Below, piece after piece: positions 3,684 to 6,609 of a stretch of 6,609 bases of DNA. The first letter of the stretch is position 1; every line of letters begins with the position of its first letter. A program made the translations under genes and the position numbers. The notes beneath the pieces were generated by a model. The model was not told where the DNA came from. It ran no database searches and worked only from the letters and a program-made list of their open reading frames with translations. The stretch comes from an uncultured Collinsella sp. (GTDB lineage: Bacteria; Actinomycetota; Coriobacteriia; Coriobacteriales; Coriobacteriaceae), in contig URZB01000088.1 in NCBI GenBank assembly GCA_900552295.1, positions 1-6,609 on the forward strand. The letters are read 5' to 3'.

Positions 3684-6251
3684 ATGGAATTTTACGCAAG
3701 CTGCCCCGAAGGCTTTGAGTCCGCACTCGCCGATGAGCTTAAACGCCTCGGGCTTTCGCATGTTCGCCGGCTGAAGGGCCGCGCCACGTTTGAGGGCGAG
3801 CTCGAAGAAGGCTACCGCGCCTGTCTGTGGTCGCGCCTAGCGAGCCGCGTGTTTGCGGTGCTCGGGCGCTTTGAGGCGCAGGATGCCGATGAGCTGTACG
3901 ATAGCGTTTACGACATCGCCTGGGAGAACATCGTCCGCCCCGGCGCCACCATTGCCATCACCGCCCGCGGCGTGACCGAGCAGCTGCGCAACACGCGCTT
4001 CTCGGCCCTGCGCGCCAAGGACGCGCTGTGCGACCGTCTGGCCGAGACCACGGGCCGTCGCGCCGATGTCGACGCTGCCGATCCCGACGTTCACCTGTTG
4101 CTTTCGCTGCGCCAGCGCCGCGCGAGCATCAGCCTGGACCTTTCGGGCGACCCGCTGTTCAAACGCCTGCCGCCCGCAGCGACCCGCGCCGGCGAGGGCG
4201 CGCACGTGCTGCGCCCCGACTACGCCGCCCTGGTGCTGGCGCAGGTCGGCTGGACCGCGCTATGCGAGCGCGAGCTGACGGCCGACGACTACGAAAACGA
4301 AGCCCTGCCCACGCTGATCGACGCCTCATGCGCCGGCGGCGGCCTGCTGTTGGAGGCCGTGAACATTCTGACCGACCGCGCCCCGGGCGCTGTGCGCGAG
4401 CGCTGGGGCTTTGAGGGCTGGCAGCTGCACGACGCCGCCCTGTGGGAGCAGCTGCTTGCCGAGGCGCGCGAGCGCGAGGCGGCAGCGCGCGAGCGCCAGG
4501 CGCGCATCGTGGCCGCTGACATCGACCCCGCCGCCCGCAAGACTGCCGAGCGCATGGTCAAGTGCGCCGGCTACAAGCGTTTTGTCGACTTTTGTGCCGC
4601 CAAGCCCGCCACCGTGCTGGACCATGTGGGCGCCGTCGCCGGTGCCGCCGTGGTCGCGGACACCACCGAGACGCCGCTTTCGCTCATGCACGACGCCATG
4701 ACACTCATCGGCGAGCTGCGCCGCGCGCCCGAGCTCGCTTCGGCACCGGTCGCCGCACTCACCCGCGATGGCCTTATGGCCCGTGCGCTCCATGCCGAGC
4801 CCGCGCGCTCCATCGCCGTCATGCCCAATAACGAGGAGGCGGCTATTGAGGTTTGGCCCTCGCTCGATCATGCTGCCGCGGCGTTTGAAGCTGCGACCAG
4901 CGCGGATGCCGAGGCCGAGGTTGCGGATGCCAACGAAGTCAACGATGAAGCCACCGCTTCCGCCATGCCCGAGCCTGCCGCCACGCTCGACCTGGGCGAC
5001 GGCAAACCGCTGCCCGTGCTCATCCCCGAGTCCGAGCAGTTCGCCAACCGCCTGCGCAAGAATGCCCGTCTGCGCCGCAAGTGGGCCAAGCGCGAGGGCG
5101 TGAGCTGCTACCGCGTCTACGATGCCGACCTACCCGACTACTCCGCCGCCATCGACCTGTACGAGGGCTGCCCGCAGACGCCGGGCCGCTGGCTCGTCAT
5201 TGCCGAATACGCCGCGCCCAAGACCATCGACCCCGCGCTGGCCCAGGCCCGTATGCTCGACATTCTGGCCATCGCGCCGCGTATCCTTGATGTTCCGGCC
5301 GAGCATGTGCACGCCAAGGCCCGCATGCGTTCGCGCGGCGGCTCGCAGTACGGCAAACAGGGCGCCGGCAAGGGCGCATCGGGCGAGCGCGCCAATATCG
5401 CACGCCGCCGTCTGCCGCTCATCGAAGAGGGCGGACTCACCTTCGCCGTCAACTTTGACGACTACCTGGACGTCGGTATCTTCCTGGATCACCGCGTCAC
5501 GCGCAACCTGGTGCGCGAGCACGCCAAGCAGGCGCGCCGCTTCCTCAACCTGTTTGCCTACACCGGCACCGCCACCTGCTACGCGGCCGATGGCGGCGTC
5601 GAGGAAACCGTGACGGTCGACCTCTCCAACACCTATCTGGACTGGGCCGAGCGCAATATGCGCCAGAACGGCTTTGCTGGTCCGCAGCATCATTTTGTGC
5701 GCGACGACGTGCTCGCCTGGATTCGTGACCAGCGCCAGACGCGCAACCGCTGGGACCTGATCTTTGTCGACCCGCCCACGTTCTCGAACTCGTCCAAGAT
5801 GGGCCGCCGCACCTGGGATGTCCAGCGCGACCATGTTGAGCTTTTGGCCGGCGTATCGCGCCTGCTCGCACAGGGCGGCCACGCCATCTTTAGCTGCAAC
5901 TTGCGTGGCTTCCGCCCCGAGACGCGCAAGCTCGCGCGCGCGGGCGTCGTGCTGGAGAACATTACGGCGCAAACCATCCCAGAGGACTTCGCGCGCAACC
6001 AGAAGGTGCACCATTGCTATATCGTGCGCCGCCTGCCCATCGAGGACGCCATGGCCGAGGTCGGCTTTAGCGCCGAGGAGATTGCCGAGCGAACCGAGGA
6101 GCTGCGCAACCCCGAGGCGCGCAAGCCTCGCGCAACGGCGCCCGCGCACGCGCAGACCGGCAACGGCAAGCCCAACTTTGTCGGCAAGCCCTCCCCCGCC
6201 GGCAAGCCCAAAAAGAAGAAGTTCTACGCCAGCAAGCCCAAGGGCAAATAG
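3684..6251 (+). CDS. rlmKL: RlmKL-type bifunctional 23S rRNA methyltransferase, RlmL half apparently degenerate
   Basis: This 855-residue cytoplasmic protein is homologous along its length to RlmKL, which in E. coli makes m2G2445 (RlmL half) and m7G2069 (RlmK half) of 23S rRNA. Residues 1-155 hold the N-terminal THUMP RNA-binding region, with landmarks ASCPEGFESALADEL and LWSRLASR. Residues 165-390 match the RlmL methyltransferase fold (DRAPGAVRERWGFEGW is clear). However, its SAM loop is DASCAGGG (213-220) instead of DPxCGSGT, and the NPPY motif is absent (ADTTET at 325-330). An Ala/Glu-rich linker (about 396-450) follows. The RlmK half starts at NRLRKN (455) and keeps FLNLFAYTGTAT (620-631), the acidic TVDLSNTYLDWAERN, FVDPPTF (694-700) and DVQRDH. 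A basic KP/GKP-rich tail (about 810-855) makes it longer than the roughly 700-residue E. coli enzyme. The start is supported by GAGG at 3674-3677, six bases before the ATG. Confidence 0.88.
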   Translation: MEFYASCPEGFESALADELKRLGLSHVRRLKGRATFEGELEEGYRACLWSRLASRVFAVLGRFEAQDADELYDSVYDIAWENIVRPGATIAITARGVTEQLRNTRFSALRAKDALCDRLAETTGRRADVDAADPDVHLLLSLRQRRASISLDLSGDPLFKRLPPAATRAGEGAHVLRPDYAALVLAQVGWTALCERELTADDYENEALPTLIDASCAGGGLLLEAVNILTDRAPGAVRERWGFEGWQLHDAALWEQLLAEAREREAAARERQARIVAADIDPAARKTAERMVKCAGYKRFVDFCAAKPATVLDHVGAVAGAAVVADTTETPLSLMHDAMTLIGELRRAPELASAPVAALTRDGLMARALHAEPARSIAVMPNNEEAAIEVWPSLDHAAAAFEAATSADAEAEVADANEVNDEATASAMPEPAATLDLGDGKPLPVLIPESEQFANRLRKNARLRRKWAKREGVSCYRVYDADLPDYSAAIDLYEGCPQTPGRWLVIAEYAAPKTIDPALAQARMLDILAIAPRILDVPAEHVHAKARMRSRGGSQYGKQGAGKGASGERANIARRRLPLIEEGGLTFAVNFDDYLDVGIFLDHRVTRNLVREHAKQARRFLNLFAYTGTATCYAADGGVEETVTVDLSNTYLDWAERNMRQNGFAGPQHHFVRDDVLAWIRDQRQTRNRWDLIFVDPPTFSNSSKMGRRTWDVQRDHVELLAGVSRLLAQGGHAIFSCNLRGFRPETRKLARAGVVLENITAQTIPEDFARNQKVHHCYIVRRLPIEDAMAEVGFSAEEIAERTEELRNPEARKPRATAPAHAQTGNGKPNFVGKPSPAGKPKKKKFYASKPKGK

Positions 6252-6255
6252 ACAA

Positions 6256-6322
6256 AGTTGCGGTGGAATACGGACTGTTTTGCCTGGAATTAGGCAAATT
6301 TAGACCGTATTTCACCGCAACT
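6256..6322. repeat. 67-bp imperfect palindrome between convergent genes, possible terminator or REP-like element
   Basis: Arms of 21 bases (6256-6276 and 6302-6322) pair with only one G-T and one A-A mismatch. Inside them a second stem, TTTGCCT/AGGCAAA (6279-6285 and 6292-6298), closes a six-base GGAATT loop. It lies five bases after the RlmKL stop and 24 bases before the KdpE-like stop on the other strand. There is no T run on the plus side, but on the minus strand the stem is followed by TTTGTCTATTT, so it may terminate the KdpE-like gene. Its length and two-tier structure also fit a dispersed REP/MITE-like palindrome; copy number cannot be judged here. Confidence 0.65.
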
Positions 6323-6346
6323 CATAATGGGATGGCGGACGCCGTT

Positions 6347-6561
6347 CTACCCTTGGGTGACCAATCGGTAACCGATACCCACGTGCGTCTGGATATAGCG
6401 CGGATGCGCGGGGTCGGACTCGATCTTCTTGCGCAGCGTGCCCATAAAGACACGCAGGCTCGCCAGGTCGCTCTTAGTTGCCGTGCCCCAAATCTCGTGC
6501 AGGACAAACTGGTGCGTCAGCACCTTGTCGGCGTTGTGCGCCAGCAGGCACAGGAGCTTAT
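6347..6561 (-). CDS. KdpE-like response regulator, C-terminal fragment
   Basis: Only the last 70 codons are present, ending at TAG 6349-6347; the 5' part is cut where adapter sequence begins. The fragment is an OmpR/PhoB-type winged-helix DNA-binding domain. It reads KLLCLLAHNADKVLTH, then HEIWG, then SLRVFMGTLRKKIESDP (recognition helix region), then PRYIQTHVGIGYRLV (the C-terminal wing). The LRVxMGxLRxKIExDP and GIGYR signatures resemble KdpE, which with sensor KdpD controls the high-affinity potassium ATPase and responds to K+ limitation or osmotic stress. The receiver domain and any partner kinase lie outside the window, so a KdpE paralogue is possible. Codons run cleanly to base 6559, with two further bases before the adapter. 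Confidence 0.8.
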
Positions 6562-6609
6562 CTGTCTCTTATACACATCTCCGAGCCCACGAGACGGAGC
6601 TACATCTCG
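6562..6609. other. Illumina Nextera adapter and index read-through (not genomic)
   Basis: Bases 6562-6580 are exactly the 19-bp Tn5 mosaic end CTGTCTCTTATACACATCT. Bases 6581-6595 are the Nextera read-2 side extension CCGAGCCCACGAGAC. Bases 6596-6603, GGAGCTAC, stand at the i7 index position, and 6604-6609, ATCTCG, begin the P7 flow-cell sequence. The order and spacing match a Nextera library molecule read past its insert. This is an untrimmed assembly artefact marking a contig end, not a transposon of the organism. Confidence 0.98.

Noticed and set aside
5130..6149. 339-codon minus-strand ORF opposite the RlmK half
   Set aside because: It mirrors the conserved RlmK coding sequence and shows no family motif or ribosome binding site.
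6322..6507. 61-codon minus-strand ORF near the right end
   Set aside because: It is in a different frame from the KdpE-like fragment, which explains the same bases with clear winged-helix signatures.
6562..6580. Tn5-like mosaic end suggesting a mobile element
   Set aside because: It is followed directly by Nextera adapter, index and P7 bases, so it is a library artefact.

Overview
This window looks like one end of a draft contig from a high-GC, anaerobic, sugar-fermenting bacterium. A Collinsella-like gut member of the Coriobacteriia is my best guess. This is inferred from the GC-rich coding style, the PTS gene content and the diverged Ala/Arg-rich RlmKL; no taxonomic marker gene is present. 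The last 48 bases (6562-6609) are not genomic: they are Illumina Nextera adapter plus index, so the biological sequence stops at 6561.

Layout. (1) A minus-strand operon (1582 down to 64, probably continuing off the left edge) encodes a transaldolase, a PTS EIIA and an ascorbate/galactitol-class PTS EIIB; the membrane EIIC is not in the window and probably follows. (2) A 361-bp AT-richer divergent control region (1583-1943) holds eight copies of the 5-mer CGAAA/TTTCG, candidate promoters in both directions and a 10-bp perfect leader hairpin. (3) A plus-strand DeoR-family repressor (1944-2735) probably controls the operon and itself. (4) A 17-bp perfect stem (2739-2779) forms a bidirectional terminator between the regulator and a convergent minus-strand Cof-type HAD phosphatase (2781-3608). 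(5) A 75-bp divergent promoter region separates the phosphatase from a large plus-strand rRNA methyltransferase of the RlmKL fusion family (3684-6251). (6) A 67-bp imperfect palindrome (6256-6322) separates this from the convergent 3' end of a KdpE-like response regulator (6347-6561, minus), which is cut by the adapter.

How the parts work together. The left half reads as a self-contained carbohydrate module: PTS import phosphorylates a substrate, probably a pentose-, pentitol- or sugar-acid-like compound. The transaldolase links the product to the pentose-phosphate/glycolytic pool, and the DeoR protein senses the phosphorylated intermediate. The right half is housekeeping or stress-related: rRNA modification, a phosphatase of unknown substrate, and an osmotic/potassium-type regulator.

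The most interesting observation is in RlmKL. The C-terminal RlmK half keeps its SAM-binding and catalytic motifs. The N-terminal RlmL half has lost both the DPxCGSGT SAM-binding loop (now DASCAGGG) and the NPPY catalytic motif (now around ADTTET), so it looks like a pseudo-methyltransferase retained as a scaffold or RNA-binding module. I found no CRISPR array, tRNA, rRNA, insertion sequence or phage gene.
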